From Mercurialis annua (Eukaryota > Streptophyta > Magnoliopsida > Malpighiales > Euphorbiaceae): a stretch of 64,000 nucleotides of DNA. A model generated the notes under the pieces. The model made no database searches, was not told the origin of the DNA, and was given only the letters and a program-made list of their open reading frames with translations. Position numbers and translations under genes: made by a program. The stretch spans positions 38,943,665-39,007,664 of the forward strand of contig NC_065570.1 of the NCBI RefSeq assembly GCF_937616625.2, given 5' to 3'. Shown piece after piece: positions 35,501 through 47,657 of this stretch. How positions within the stretch are numbered: the first letter of the stretch is position 1; every line of letters begins with the position of its first letter.

Positions 35501-38341
35501 TAACTTGCTACATCCTTATAATATTGTTCTTATTCACTTTCTGGCATTCGTTGCTATGTGGCATTAACACCTTCTTTTTCTATCTTGAATTTCATACTTC
35601 ATTCTGGCTAATTTATTCTTTCTCCATCTATAACCGTGATCCATCATGTTTTTCTCGTTAACGATCTTGTCCTTCTTATGATGTCTTTTCATCGTTGCAT
35701 AACTGAAAATCTTCTCATCGTTATTCTCATTCAATCTTTTGCTTTCCTAGTCTTGCATAGCTTCAGTTATGTCTTCAAAATTGTAGTCCTACGTCATCAT
35801 CATTAGTCGGGATTCTTCCCCTTTTCCTAGCTGTCAATAGTGTCGGATAATCCTTTATTTGTATCTTCTCGATTTGTTGTTCCATTCTTGCTAATCATTG
35901 TACTATTTGTCTTGATCATGTCGGAATGTTTATTGCCTTAACATTCATATCTTTAGTGAAGTACTTATTGCTCTCATACATCTATAAGTATTTGTCTTTA
36001 TAGTCATTAATCTGAGGTCATATCTCTTGTTATCATCTTTTGTTATCAATTTCCTTCTTTATATGCAATCGTCTTCTGTTTCTTGCTCCTCTATTTAGCT
36101 ATTTGACATTTGCTTTCTTTAACAATAACTTCTTTTTAGATTAGATTCCATTTACCTTAATCGCTATTCCTTATCGAGATTAGGTCTGATAGGCCTTTTC
36201 TGTCTTTAATTTCTCCTTTCAGTCCTTCTCCAAAGACTATAGTGAGCTTCATGTTACTTTGTTAGTTAAGAACCGTTCGATGTTACCCTGACGTTCCGTC
36301 TCACATTGATCTTAATTATATATCTTTACTTATTGATATTATCCACAACCTTACTTTCTTCGATTTCTCTTTCTTTTTCTTCTTGAAAATCGTCCCGAGC
36401 TTTCCATTGACTCATCAGTCAAGGCTATCTCGTTAACGCATTCAGATTCTTCGTTTTATAACATCTTTAACTAAGCCTCGTATTTACCACACAAATACCT
36501 ATCTTAAGTTTTAGTTAATCTGATAGCTCTTCACTAACTTATCTGTTTCCGTACTTAAGTTGCTTTGTAACCGGTAACTTCATATGTTTTAACCACATTC
36601 TCCTTGCAAATCTTTTATTGTATGAACAACTAAAATCATCTATTTTACAATTCTTCTTTTTCGCTTACTAATGTTCGCTTGACTTTACCCTTACTTTTAC
36701 TACATATTGCCTTTTCACTTTACTCCCCATACTCTTGGTACCATCGTTCTCTAATTCACTATATACTTCTCCAATACTTATAACATGGTCCTAATCATCC
36801 TTCAACAACCTTGGCTTTCCTGTACAATTATCAATTTTCTTCTTGCAACTTCGTAATTTATGCGCGTGGTTCCTTAAACATAATTAATTCCCATCTATCC
36901 AACGGTGGTGAAATACCATCATGTCCTTCACTTGTCATATCTGTTATATCTTTAGCCCATCCGCACTGGCTCTTTGATTACTGTGACAATCTTAATAATC
37001 CTTTTAGCATAACTTTCAGAACTCTCACCTTTTGTTTTATGTTGTGAAATCCTTAGTGTGCATCCCCGTTCTATAATACTTCCTTCACATTTCCTACTTT
37101 CCTTGCATTCCCTTTTGTATACATTTTAATTTCTCATATCATACGAAGTTATCTTCATTGATGTTCGATGTACCTCATTTTCCTTTCCCCCGACACATTC
37201 CTCGATCATTCTATTTCTTACATCGATATAAGGATATATATTATATCCTCCAAACTTATCAGCGTATTTCATCATGTTTGAATGTATCTTCCGATGTTGA
37301 ATTCTTGTTGCCATTCTATCTCTATCTCGCTATCCTATATTATGTTTTTATTGTCAACATTGCTTAGTTCTTATATTGGGGTTCATTTTATCAATTTTAA
37401 TCTTATTTCTTGAAGATCTTTTTATTATTTGTCACAGAGTTGCACATCCGAGTTCACTTATAAAACAAACATGATATCAAAACATCTTTTGTCTAGCCAG
37501 CTCTTCAATTCACTTTTTCAATTCAAACATTTTGCATTAAATCATTTGAAATCAGTAGTACAATTGTAGCTCAGAGTGATAACACCTCTCATCACTAAAG
37601 AGTTGTTAGATAAATCACGTTTTCTTTATCGTTGTAAAAATATGATGCATGATCTAAATTTTGAAAATCATTCTTTTATGCATTTCTAACGTGATTATGA
37701 CATGCCACATGCGATGTCTCAGCACAATTGTACCTTTAAAATCATAAACTTTTCATATTTTTTGTAAAATCGTAAGTTTCTCCAGATTATACACTCTATG
37801 GCAATTTAACGGCGTTTCTTTATTGTTTATTGGGTACATTATGATTTTCAATATTTCTGTAACTCTCTAGCACTTAATTAAGCATTTTATTACTAATATC
37901 ATTCCTCTTCTATGTCTTGAATTAATCCATCAGCTTTGAAGCTTCTTGTAATCATAATCATAATCATATCATTTGTTTCTTCATTATACTTGTATCATGT
38001 CATTTACAAGTATAAATATCGATTCCCTCATATTAATCCTTCTTCGATAACCCGCTTCTCTTTCCAAAATCTTGACGTAATATAGGAATTACGTTCGCGA
38101 TAGATGTATTATGTGTTGTTCATTAAGTTATTGTTCTTGTAAGTTATGCATAGAATTTCTCTTATTAAGTGCGTTTTCGTCGATATCTCTCCCTATAGGC
38201 ATTTACTACACAATACGCTATCCTATAGGCATATCCTAATAAATTTATTCTATTATGCAATGCAACATACATATACTCAACAATGCAAACACGTAAATAC
38301 AAGTACTCAAAACATATTAATCATTCAATACCTGGGGGTGC
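35501..38341 (-). other. Element B internal region without recognisable coding
   Basis: These 2.8 kb are pyrimidine-rich on the plus strand with frequent stops in all frames. Where an autonomous relative would carry RT and integrase I find no catalytic motif, not even in broken form. Either it decayed beyond recognition or it was replaced. Confidence 0.6.
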
Positions 38342-39165
38342 CTAATGTGGAACGCTAGGCTCCCTAATAACTACCCCAGAGCGTCGTCCCCTAACTCTTC
38401 TACCAGAATTACCTCCACCCCTATGCAAAACTCTAGGATTATTCGAAGTAGCACAGGCTCGATCTCTATATACTAGATAAAATTCACGCTTGAAAAAGTA
38501 GGGTCGAATAGGATTCTCATCCCACTCGCGGTCGCTTTCTATCCTACGAGCCATTGCAGTAAGCGTTCCAAATCGTCAACGTGGTCATACAACCCTACAA
38601 ACTCGGGCCCCAAACCCCTAACATACCTACGGTTATCTCCTCGTTGTATTTCTTAAGCTGTGGAACCTCCTCAACCATACGCAGAAATTCCGAAGAATAT
38701 AGTCCCACTGAGAACATACCCCTCAAAAAGGAGCGCATCTGCCTCCCAACTTGATTTAGAAAATCATGTGCCTGATTATTCCTCACCTCCGCATCCTCTC
38801 TCAGACTGCGGTAGCTCTGCACATCAGACCAGAACCGCTCACCTCTATATTCCTCAACGTCAGACGCATCTGACAACTCCTTTTCTTCTAAGTCTTCTTC
38901 TGGAGGATCTTCTTCTGGATCCTCCTCACTGTACTCTATCTCTGGTGAGTGAGCCCTACCTCTAACCACATAAGACCTACCACTGCTTGACTCTGATATG
39001 AAGCTGTTCTGATGGATCTCAGGTCATCCCCTAGTATCAGTGTAGAATCCATTCTGATGGACTTCATGGTCCGCCTACTTTGTCGTGAAATTCATTTTGA
39101 AAGATAGGAGTCGCTTCCTCCTCTTCTTGTACAACATGTGGCTGAGCTCCGTTCTGCCCAGACAT
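38342..39165 (-). pseudogene. Gag-like remnant of element B
   Basis: Read on the minus strand, an ATG at about 39165 begins a short frame with SGQNGAQPHVVQEEEEA that soon meets a stop. A second open stretch (38969 to 38595, 124 codons) is acidic (EEDPEEDPPEEDLEEKELSD) and then has a helical part with VRNNQAHDFLNQVGRQMRSF. A third (38554 to 38342) is basic and Arg/Gly-rich (GGGNSGRRVRGRR). The acidic, helical, then basic order after the leader fits a gag polyprotein. No zinc knuckle is visible. The gag call rests on position and composition only. Confidence 0.5.
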
Positions 39166-39478
39166 GCTGAAATAAAAACAATCTTAAACGTAAGAGACAT
39201 CTGAGCCCACTTTCCACACTAAATACCAATAATAACTTGTTATAAACCGTATATACTTAATACTTAATCAACCTTTACGCATACCACAAACATTCAATCG
39301 CTTAAACAATTCTGGTGCATGCGCGTTATGAAACACACTAACAATTCATAAAATCAAACAAGTGCAAGCAATTAAGGTTCGACTCTATCGCTGTAGTAGT
39401 TCCTAGGTTAACTTAATGACGGAGTATCTAGAATTAAACAGACATTCATACAGACTCGCAGTGGTAACTGGACCAACT

Positions 39479-39490
39479 GCTCTGATACCA
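39479..39490 (-). other. Primer binding site of element B (initiator tRNA-Met)
   Basis: GCTCTGATACCA on the plus strand is the exact complement of TGGTATCAGAGC. It lies beside the truncated end of the right-hand LTR, which places the 5' end of element B on the right. Confidence 0.9.
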
Positions 39491-40526
39491 ACTTTCTAAA
39501 ACCCGTAGCAAGCCTAAAATAATTAAAAACTTTTTCACAAATAATAATCGAATGATGACATCACAAACGGAAGCACATACGTAAACATACATAGCATATG
39601 TATTCACAAACATATCTGAAAAAGACAACATAATTACATGGGCATATCACTTCCGTACCGCGTACGTACTGGCCCAAATGTACTATATACCACTGGTATG
39701 TCTGTCACATTATGGGCATCTGGCCTCGTGAGGCAAAATAGATGACGTGGTCCACAAAAAGATAATTACACACAACATTCATACAAACAACAAACGTGAT
39801 ACGACTGTTACTGGCCACGACTCTGTCAACAGAAAGCTACCACTATTGCAGCGCTATGGAAGTCAAGAGCTATACATGTACTGACGACTTCCGGATACCA
39901 AAAAAATGACCTCTAGCTAGGTCCAAATACTAAGCACCTCAAATGTTAAACAACAACAGGGTCAGACTATGCTGAGTGAGTTTGCAATTTACTAACGGCA
40001 TTATAAAATAACATCGCACTTCAAATAAGGCGTTCATACGAAAATACATATAATCAAGCATTTGATCCATTGGAAACATAAATCATGAAACCTAACACAA
40101 CCTATTTATAATTTATCACGTATATCGGAATTCAAATTGATCATTAAAACCTTTGGCCCGGTCCCGGGATAGTTCCATCGAGTTCAACCGCTGCCAGTCT
40201 TTTAATCCCAAGTTGTGGGTCCCGAGATAGTTCAACCGAGTTCAACCCACTTGATACGGGTCCCGAGATAGTTCAACCGAGTTCAACCTCGTATCTACTG
40301 TTCATTGTCCATCTTTCATATTCAATATCGTGCGCACTTATCAAATCATTACTAATAGTCTAAACACACTAGACTGACTTAGTTACTAGTGATCACACAG
40401 CCTATTGACACTCAATAGGTAGCTAGTTTCTTCGGATCGCACACTAGATTCTTATACATAAGCTTTGATAAAATCATATAACATACCAATGAATCATATA
40501 AGATGCGATGCGTTTATAATATAATA

Positions 40527-40849
40527 CTCCCTCCGTCCATTTTTAGTTGTCGCTTTAGGCTATATTGCCAAGATTAAGTAAGTGCTTCTTTTGTCTTGAA
40601 TTATAAGCATAAAAACTAATATAACCCTATTTATAAACTCCACTATTGAAAATTTAGTTTTGAAAGTAGAGTTATAACCCACTATTGGATGATTAACTTT
40701 GAAAATTGAACTATCATTTAATGAAGTGAATTAATAAGAAGGTCAAATTTGGAATACTATTGTAAAAATCACATAGAAATCCTAAAATGACAACTATTGA
40801 TGGACAAAAATATTTGCCTAAAGCGACAACTAAAAATGGATGGAGGGAG
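40527..40849. mobile_element. Stowaway-like MITE (Tc1/mariner-derived, 323 bp)
   Basis: It starts CTCCCTCCGTCCATTTTTAG and ends with the inverse (TGGATGGAGGGAG), flanked by TA on both sides, the hallmark of Stowaway MITEs. The element B sister LTR shows the unoccupied site with a single TA (near 34010), so the MITE came in after element B inserted. Confidence 0.95.
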
Positions 40850-41347
40850 TACATAAGATATACTATCAAATAGCTTTTATAGATAATACACGAAAGTAAA
40901 ATACAACTCACTTGAACCGCTATCCAATCTATAACGTGGTCGATATGATAATATGCTCGTATTATTCCTCATCCGCTGACCTCTTCGCTAGTTGACATGT
41001 CTGTTACATATTATTTAATATTTAATAGTTAGACGTGAATTTCGTATTTTATATGCGTATTACTTTTAAATTCTTGGGTTTAAGTTTATTTGATTCCATT
41101 CTTTATGCGATTTATGAATTCGATAACCTTTAATCGCATTCACGGTTTAACGAATACTACTTCTTGTATTCACCGATCATATTATTGTCTTAATGTTTTC
41201 TACTTCGAATATTTATCTTTAAAACGTCGAGTTTAACTTTGATTTATGTCTCTCGGGGTTCGTAACTCATTTTAAAAGTCTAACGCTCTAAAAATCGGAA
41301 GTCTAGGTCGAATGGGGTAAAAATGCCTATTTTGGTCCATTGGCCAA

Positions 41348-41447
41348 CTGTGCGGGCGCACATGAGGTATTGTGCGTCTGAACAGGTTGATGTGCGGGCG
41401 CACAGCCTGGCTGTGCATTCGCGCAGCCTTGCTATGCGTTCGCACAG
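41348..41447 (-). repeat. Palindrome array in element B 5' LTR (5 units)
   Basis: Units such as ATGTGCGGGCGCACAG and CTGTGCATTCGCGCAG follow each other at about 20 bp. The array lies 863 bp from the LTR start. It has two units fewer than the sister array at 34503-34650. Confidence 0.82.
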
Positions 41448-42316
41448 CATGGCTCCACCACGCACAGCCCCGGAAAACCATTCTCTAGGCGCCTTGACGT
41501 GCTCCGACCCTCCACACCTATTAAAAACACCCTTCTCTACAATACCCGCAGTTTAGTTTCTCCAAAAACACTAAAACGACCTAGTTACGACGAATTCGAT
41601 ATATGTATAACATTTAGCTTCAAAAAGAGCCAACATTTCCAAGTTCAACACCAAATCTCAAAGTTTTACCTTATAATGAAGCTCAAGGATGATAGAGGAT
41701 TCGATTTCGAGAAGATCGACACCAAGGATGCGGGATTCGACGTCGTAAGGCGAAGTTCTCGAGATTGCCGTTTCTTCGTCGATGGTTTTCTTCTTTCTCT
41801 GGAATCTTCTTCTCCTTCCTGCGATTCATATCTTTTGAAAATGGTTTTTATATATAGAATTGTTAATGTGCTTCTTTGGTCCTTGTTTTCTTTATTTGAT
41901 ACAAATATTTCTTTTAACTTATCTTTTATTCAATTTGATCGATCGCTTAATCGGATTATACTCTAATCAATTTATATACGTATTATTTATACCAATAAAT
42001 AATACAGTCCAAGAATCAATATTTTTTGTCAAAAACTTATAATTTCAATTCTCGAGACTTAATTGGTTAATTACCACTTTGGGACTTAAAGTTTATCTTC
42101 TTGTAATTTTTCTTAACATTTTCCTTAGTCCTAATTTCATTATTTAACTAAAGTCAAATATCAAACTTTTTTGTATTCGAATTCTTAAACTCGGCTTACT
42201 AGAATTCTATCTATTTTAATTTCCTCATAAATCTCTCTGATGCCGCTACTCCAGCAACTCAAGATTTGACACGTGGTCTAATTGGATAATTTAAAATTGC
42301 GGGGTATTACACCGGG

Positions 42317-43265
42317 TAAGTCATAAAACTATTTGAGATCGCTTTGTTGAGTACTCTTTTCGTTTGATTAGATACAAGGTTGAACTCGGTGGAAGTATCT
42401 CAGGACATGTATCTCGAGTTAGCTCGGTGCAACTATCCCGGGATTTATATCGATCGTTTGGTGATAAAAAATGGTACAAGTTTAACTCGGTCGAACTATC
42501 TCGAGACTGTACCACTTGGTAAAGGTTAAACTCGGTCGAATTATCTCGGGACCATACTAAAAGGATTTAAGAAATCTTATTCGCTCGTTATGATTAGGAA
42601 TTCTACCCTAGTCCAGGATGGTTTTGGGAATAGGGTTTCGATCGGATCAAATACTTGGCGTATATTATATATACTTGCTTTGCTTTCTAAATGCGATGCT
42701 AATTTTTTAGTAGAACTATTAGTAATGTGTACACTCACTCAGCATAGTCTGACCCCGTTGATGTTTACCCCTTTCAAGTGGCTAGTGTCGGATCGAACAG
42801 TCAATCTCTTTTGTGCCGGAAGTCGTTGGCTTGCACAAAGTACGAGCTCTCTTAGCGCTACAGTAATATACGGTGACCATTTGTGGCCTAGTATAGCGGG
42901 GTTTTACATGTCCAGTATATGTTCATATCTGCTATCTTGTGTGTGTATATTGTTAGGCTACACTATATAGTATGATCGTTTTGATGCTGTTTATGTTAAC
43001 AGCTTTTGTATAGATAAATAGAGGGGTTAGCACCTACAAGTTACGGAAGTTGAACACCCATTATTATAGTATCGTATGTTGTATTGACGATTTGTTATTT
43101 ATGGTGCATCGTTGTGTTTACAAACGTGTCTTTGTTGTTACATGTTTGTATGTTGTGTTCATGTTTCCGCGAAAAAGTTAGAGTGGTTCTAGGCTTGCTA
43201 CGGGTTTCGGAGCTACCACTCCCATTCTCTAACGCGGTCGCGACTCAATAATTTGGGTCGTGACA
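42317..43265 (+). repeat. Element A 3' LTR, part after element B
   Basis: It resumes GTAAGTCATAAAACTATTTG exactly where the LTR was cut at 32922 and aligns with 20875-21821. It carries a CTCGGT-motif cluster at 42380-42556 and ends GGGTCGTGACA at 43265. Confidence 0.9.
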
Positions 43266-44830
43266 GCTTCCTAGCAGTTGAAAAGGCATGAGGTTAACTA
43301 TCTGACGCATGATTTTGAACTTGCGGTGATAGTTTTCGCTCTTAAGATTTGGAGGAACTATTTGTACAGTGCAACTTGCGAGTTATTCACGGGTCATATG
43401 AGTTTGAAGTATATCTTTGATCAAAGTAAATTGAATATCTGACAGAGAAGACGGCTGTAGTCATTAAAGGACTATGATTGTACCACACAGTATAATCCTG
43501 AAAAGTCAATATGGTAGCAGATGCGTTGAGCTGAAAATCTTTAGAAAATCTCGCGCATATTTCTGAAACTTAGAATACAGCATTAATTTGGGACATACAT
43601 AACATATTCAATCAAGGATTGCAATTTTTCATATCCAATTTCGATGATTTGTTAGCTCACCTTAATTTGTAACGTGTGTTAAGTGATCAAATGAAAGCTT
43701 TACAAGCTAATGATCCTCAATTAAGGAAGGAAAATGTCAAGATTTTGTTTTCAAAGAGGAGTGTTGAGACATGGTACTAGACTATGTGTTCTGGAAGTTG
43801 AAAATTTAAGACATGAGTCTATGTACAATTTACAACCCAATTCTACTAAGATGTATCAAGATGTTAATAGTAACTATCGGTGAATGGAATGAAGAAGGAT
43901 ATACCGAAATTTGTTGTTAAGTGTTCAACATGTCAGGAAATGAAACTTGAAGACCAAAGACCCTTTGGATATTTACAAGATGTTCTTGTTCCTATGTGAA
44001 AGTGGGTAACGATATTTATTAAAATTGTACCGGATTTTCGCGAACATACCAAAGGTTTAATTCAATTTGGGTGATTGTGGACCAAATGACTAAGTCGGCA
44101 CATTTCATCTAAATCAAGATTTCATATACGGCAACAAGATTGGAACAAATTCATATAGAATGAATTGTATGTTTGCATGGCGTGCCAGTATCGATTATTT
44201 CCATAGAGGTTCAGTATTTACCTCTTGATTTTGGTAGAGTTTACAAGAACCTTTTGTACGCGGTTAGATTTTAGCACTTTTCTCCTGCAAACGGATGAGA
44301 AGTTTGAAAGGATGATTCAGACGTTAAAATATATGATTGGAATGTGTGTTAGACTTTAGAGGAAGTTGGATTATTTTCCTTTAGTGGAATTTTCTTATAA
44401 TAATAGTTATCATTCGAGTATCGAAATGGATATGTATGAAACTTTGTATTATTAGAAGTTTTGATATCCAATATACTGGCAGGAAGTTGGTGAACAAAAG
44501 TTAACGGCATCCGAAATTTTTCAAATGACATCTGAAAATGTATCGTTAATCAAGCAATATTGGAAGAGCTCCTTTCGCCAACAAAAGAGATATGCGAATT
44601 CGAAAAAGAAAGCGGTGGAGTTTCATGTTGGCGACTTTGTATTTTTGTGAGTATCACCAATGAAAGGAGCTATTCATTTTGGTAAAAAGAGTAAGTTGGC
44701 TCCAAGATATGACGGGCCACACAAGGTAGTGGAACATGTGCGAGCTGTAGCTTACAAGCCAACTTTATCACCACATATATCGCATTTACGAAATAATCAT
44801 GTCGTCTTAAGTCTAAGGATTATATACACT
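43266..44830 (+). pseudogene. Ty3/gypsy pol remnant, right part (RNase H end, integrase, chromatin-end region)
   Basis: It continues the pol split at 15534, with [18 protein letters not shown] and LKYIF (RNase H, 43280-43425), an integrase stretch with WVIVDQMTKSAHFI (about 44067-44110) and VCLHGVPVSII (about 44168-44200), and the C-terminal part with KKKAVEFHVGDFVFL, KLAPRYDGPHKVVEHVRAVAY and LSPHISHLRN (44600-44800). Many stops. Strand and order fit a single gypsy element with 14617-15534. Confidence 0.87.
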
Positions 44831-45115
44831 ATGTAACCTAGATAATGTTATATATACTTATGTGATATATCATGTACAGATTATCTAACGTCATAAGTTC
44901 GACCCACTAATCACATAAATTCCCCACATGTTTATTTTTATCTCCATCAAGTAGTATGAAATTCACTACCTCCACCCGTTAGTATTTCATATAATCTAGA
45001 GAATAAACGTATATGAATGACCAAATGATATATGAAGCACTATGCATATATCTACGATCATCAACTACTAAAAAACAATTGTAAAGAAGGTATTCGTCAC
45101 TCATATTATGAGAAT
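44831..45115 (-). repeat. Copia LTR fragment, minus strand, degenerate
   Basis: The segment CCACATGTTTATTTTTATCT-CCATCAAGTAGTATGA (about 44926-44960) is the reverse complement of the copia-1 LTR block near 6195-6250, and following blocks match in order with many changes. Both ends are unclear. Confidence 0.6.
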
Positions 45116-45133
45116 AAATTCCTTTAGCAAATT

Positions 45134-45136
<3 letters not shown>

Positions 45137-45216
<80 letters not shown>
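45137..45216 (+). repeat. (TA)n microsatellite, 80 bp
   Basis: Uninterrupted TA repeat. It is likely length-variable and prone to assembly error. Confidence 0.97.
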
Positions 45217-45221
<5 letters not shown>

Positions 45222-45469
45222 TGAAAACACTTTTCCTAACATACATGTAATGCATTAGAAGCTCGGTGATTTATCAATTTTTATTTTTAAACCCACGTAA
45301 CTCTTTATAAACTGAAACGAAAAAATAAATAAGATAAAATAAAATAATCATTCATATAATTTAAAATTGATAAACATATTCCAAAATATGTATAATTTGA
45401 AATTTGGAATTTTTTGTCACAATTTATAAAATTAACGGAACAGAATATATAAATCATATATTAATAGAA

Positions 45470-45833
45470 GGTCAAACTCTCAAAAAATATCAAACCTCTG
45501 TGATTTTTCTCATTTTTGACCATACTTTTCAAAATTTGCAAATACAACCCGTTTTGGCAAATTATGTTCCTTTTTATAGCCATTTTTGAATCGGTTTGGT
45601 TTTTTTATTGTGATTAAACCTTTTATTATGACACAACACGCAAATGTTTGATATTTTATTGTAATTAAATTTTATATACATGCTGATCATATTGGCAAAA
45701 AAAAATGATTTGATTCGAATATGGCTATAAAAGGAACATAATTTGTTAAAACGGGCTATATTTGCATATTTTGAAAGGTTTGACCATAACTAATAAAAAT
45801 TGCAAAAGTTTGGTATTTTTTAAGGGTTTGACC
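45470..45833. mobile_element. MULE-like MITE (364 bp)
   Basis: Inverted arms of about 120 bp begin GGTCAAAC on both sides and share ATTATGTTCCTTTT-ATAGCCAT and GCAAATA blocks. The flanks TTAATAGAA (45461-45469) and TTAGTAAAA (45834-45842) agree at 7 of 9 positions, consistent with an eroded 9-bp Mutator-type duplication. There is no coding capacity. Confidence 0.78.
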
Positions 45834-45842
45834 TTAGTAAAA

Positions 45843-47250
45843 TGATCAAAATTATTGATATAAAAATAATTTTCCATACAATATATCATAATTATGGAGA
45901 ATGTTTCAAATCACGTTTGTGTCATTGTGGATTTGTCCATATTAAATTTGCAATAAAATAGATTGCCATTTATGATAAAAAAAGATAAAAATAGAAAAAA
46001 TAAATTATTCTCAGGTCTCCAACATACGTCATAATTTATAATTTCGTCTCTCATTTGAAGATAAAACAATATGATTTTTTAATTTTATTTTGTGAAGGTG
46101 TAGTCCTTCACAAAATAAAGTTAAAGGACTTAATTAAAAAAATTGAAGTTCAATTTAGCTGTAAACTTTATATTTTTTAAATTAAATTAAATTTTATATC
46201 TTATCAAATTTAATAACTTCAATTTAATTGTTTAATATTTATTAGCGTTGAATTTTTTTTTAAAAAAACTACATTTTTATTATTTCTACTTTTTAATTTT
46301 AAAATTGAAGTAAAAAAAAAATTAAAACTGAATTTATTAAACCGTTAAATGTCATAATAATATAATTTTTATTTATATTTTTGTCAAAAACAAAGACTAA
46401 ATTGAAATTTTATTCTTTTAATCAAGTTTTGTAATTTAGTTGGCAAACACCAAATATAAAAGAAATTTCTAACATTAATTTTTAAATAAAAATGATAAAA
46501 GTAAGAATTATGATGGAATATAAATAATGAGAAGGAATTAATAATCTGATTGCGATAATTTTGATCTAACGGTGAAGATACATAAGTGAAGGACAGATGT
46601 ATGAAGCGGATAAATTAAGGAAGGCAAGTTGAAAGTGGATCTGTTTGTGCAATATATTTCCATTTTTGCATAGATACAATAGATAATGTTACATAAAAAG
46701 AAAGGGACGGACCTACCTACATGTAGTGCACACTGAAGTGATAAGTTCCAAACTTTTGAGTCTAACACGCTAATTGTTTTGACAACTACCCTAACGTTGT
46801 TTTCAATCTTTTAAAGGACTCTCGAAAGCTTCCAAAATGCAGCCGCCCATCTTGAACATTTACTAATTACCCCACCACTATATGTATCTCTACATTTTCT
46901 TTATATCAGAAAAATTAACATGGCAAAGTTTAATAAAAAAATTCTCAAAAAATTTGATGAATAGATTTGATTCGGCGTCGATTTTTTCTTTTTTTTTTTA
47001 TCAGGAAATAGAGATTTATACTATGTTAGTTGTTAGCGGGGGTTAGCGGAAACTAGTATGCATTTTTTAAATTTAAATCAGGCAAATCACGGCTTGAGGA
47101 GATACGGGGTTCGTTTTAATAATTCCTTCATTTCGCCCTGCTCTATAACTATTTTTTCATATCAACTCCATCAATAATCAAGTTGAAGACATTAGAAAGT
47201 CAATATTAACTGGGAATATCATCAATGGAGAGATCCACAAAACTGACATG
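45843..47250. other. AT-rich intergenic DNA downstream of the EIL gene
   Basis: Long A and T runs, no supported gene. A perfect 15-bp inverted repeat with 6-nt loop lies at 46084-46119 (arm TTTATTTTGTGAAGG). The frame at 46538-46768 has no family signature. Confidence 0.6.
46084..46119. repeat. Perfect short inverted repeat (15-bp arms, 6-nt loop)
   Basis: TTTATTTTGTGAAGG, loop TGTAGT, then the exact reverse complement. It could be a hairpin or the core of a small MITE. No target duplication was recognised. Confidence 0.7.
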
Positions 47251-47657
47251 AGCAAGAAAGATCAAGAAAGATTCACAAAAAGAAAAACATCATTTCCACT
47301 CAAACATGTATTCATTACAATACAAATTTACCAAAAACACATTCCTTACCACCACATACGGCCTTGAACCGATGAACATAGGCAGAAAAGTAACAAAAAC
47401 AACACAAAAGACGCAGCTAATACTTATTTATTTCACAGTCATATTATATGTATATTAATGGACAGCAGGGTGAATTCATGGGGACTATTAGTGCTTTTTT
47501 TTTCTTTATTAGCCCATTTCTTAACCCTGCTTCAGACCTATCTAACACTTTTAGTCCTACATGGTAGAAATAACAAAAAACAGAAATATATAAACTAATA
47601 CCAGTTCTTAGCTTTCACTGGTTTGCAAAAGCCTAAGGAGAACATAATGCTCTATCT
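47251..47657 (-). other. Probable 3' UTR of the EIL gene
   Basis: This follows the EIL stop codon on the minus strand. Several TTTATT strings on the plus strand (AATAAA on the gene strand, for example near 47425) could be poly(A) signals. The end is not determinable. Confidence 0.4.

Larger units (their letters stand above)
32923..42311 (-). mobile_element. Element B: non-autonomous gypsy-like LTR element with gag-like remnant only
   Basis: It begins TGTCACGACCC at 32923 and ends GGGGTATTACA at 42311, with CCGGA (32918-32922) and CCGGG (42312-42316) as a 5-bp duplication with one change. The intact site is seen in the sister LTR of element A (GTCCGGGTAAGTC near 20872). It has two LTRs of about 2.5 kb and 4.0 kb between them, holding a PPT, a PBS and a decayed gag-like frame but no protease, RT or integrase. 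It shares termini, leader, PBS and PPT with element A. It lies antisense to its host LTR. Confidence 0.9.
39495..42311 (-). repeat. Element B 5' LTR, lacking its last 57 bp and carrying a MITE
   Basis: It aligns with 32923-35458, but the terminal segment from TGTCACGACCC to GGTAGCTTC is missing next to the PBS, a small deletion at the LTR/PBS border. It contains the Stowaway MITE at 40527-40849, a CTCGGT-motif cluster at 40157-40290 and a palindrome array with five units at 41348-41447 (seven in the sister LTR). Confidence 0.88.
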
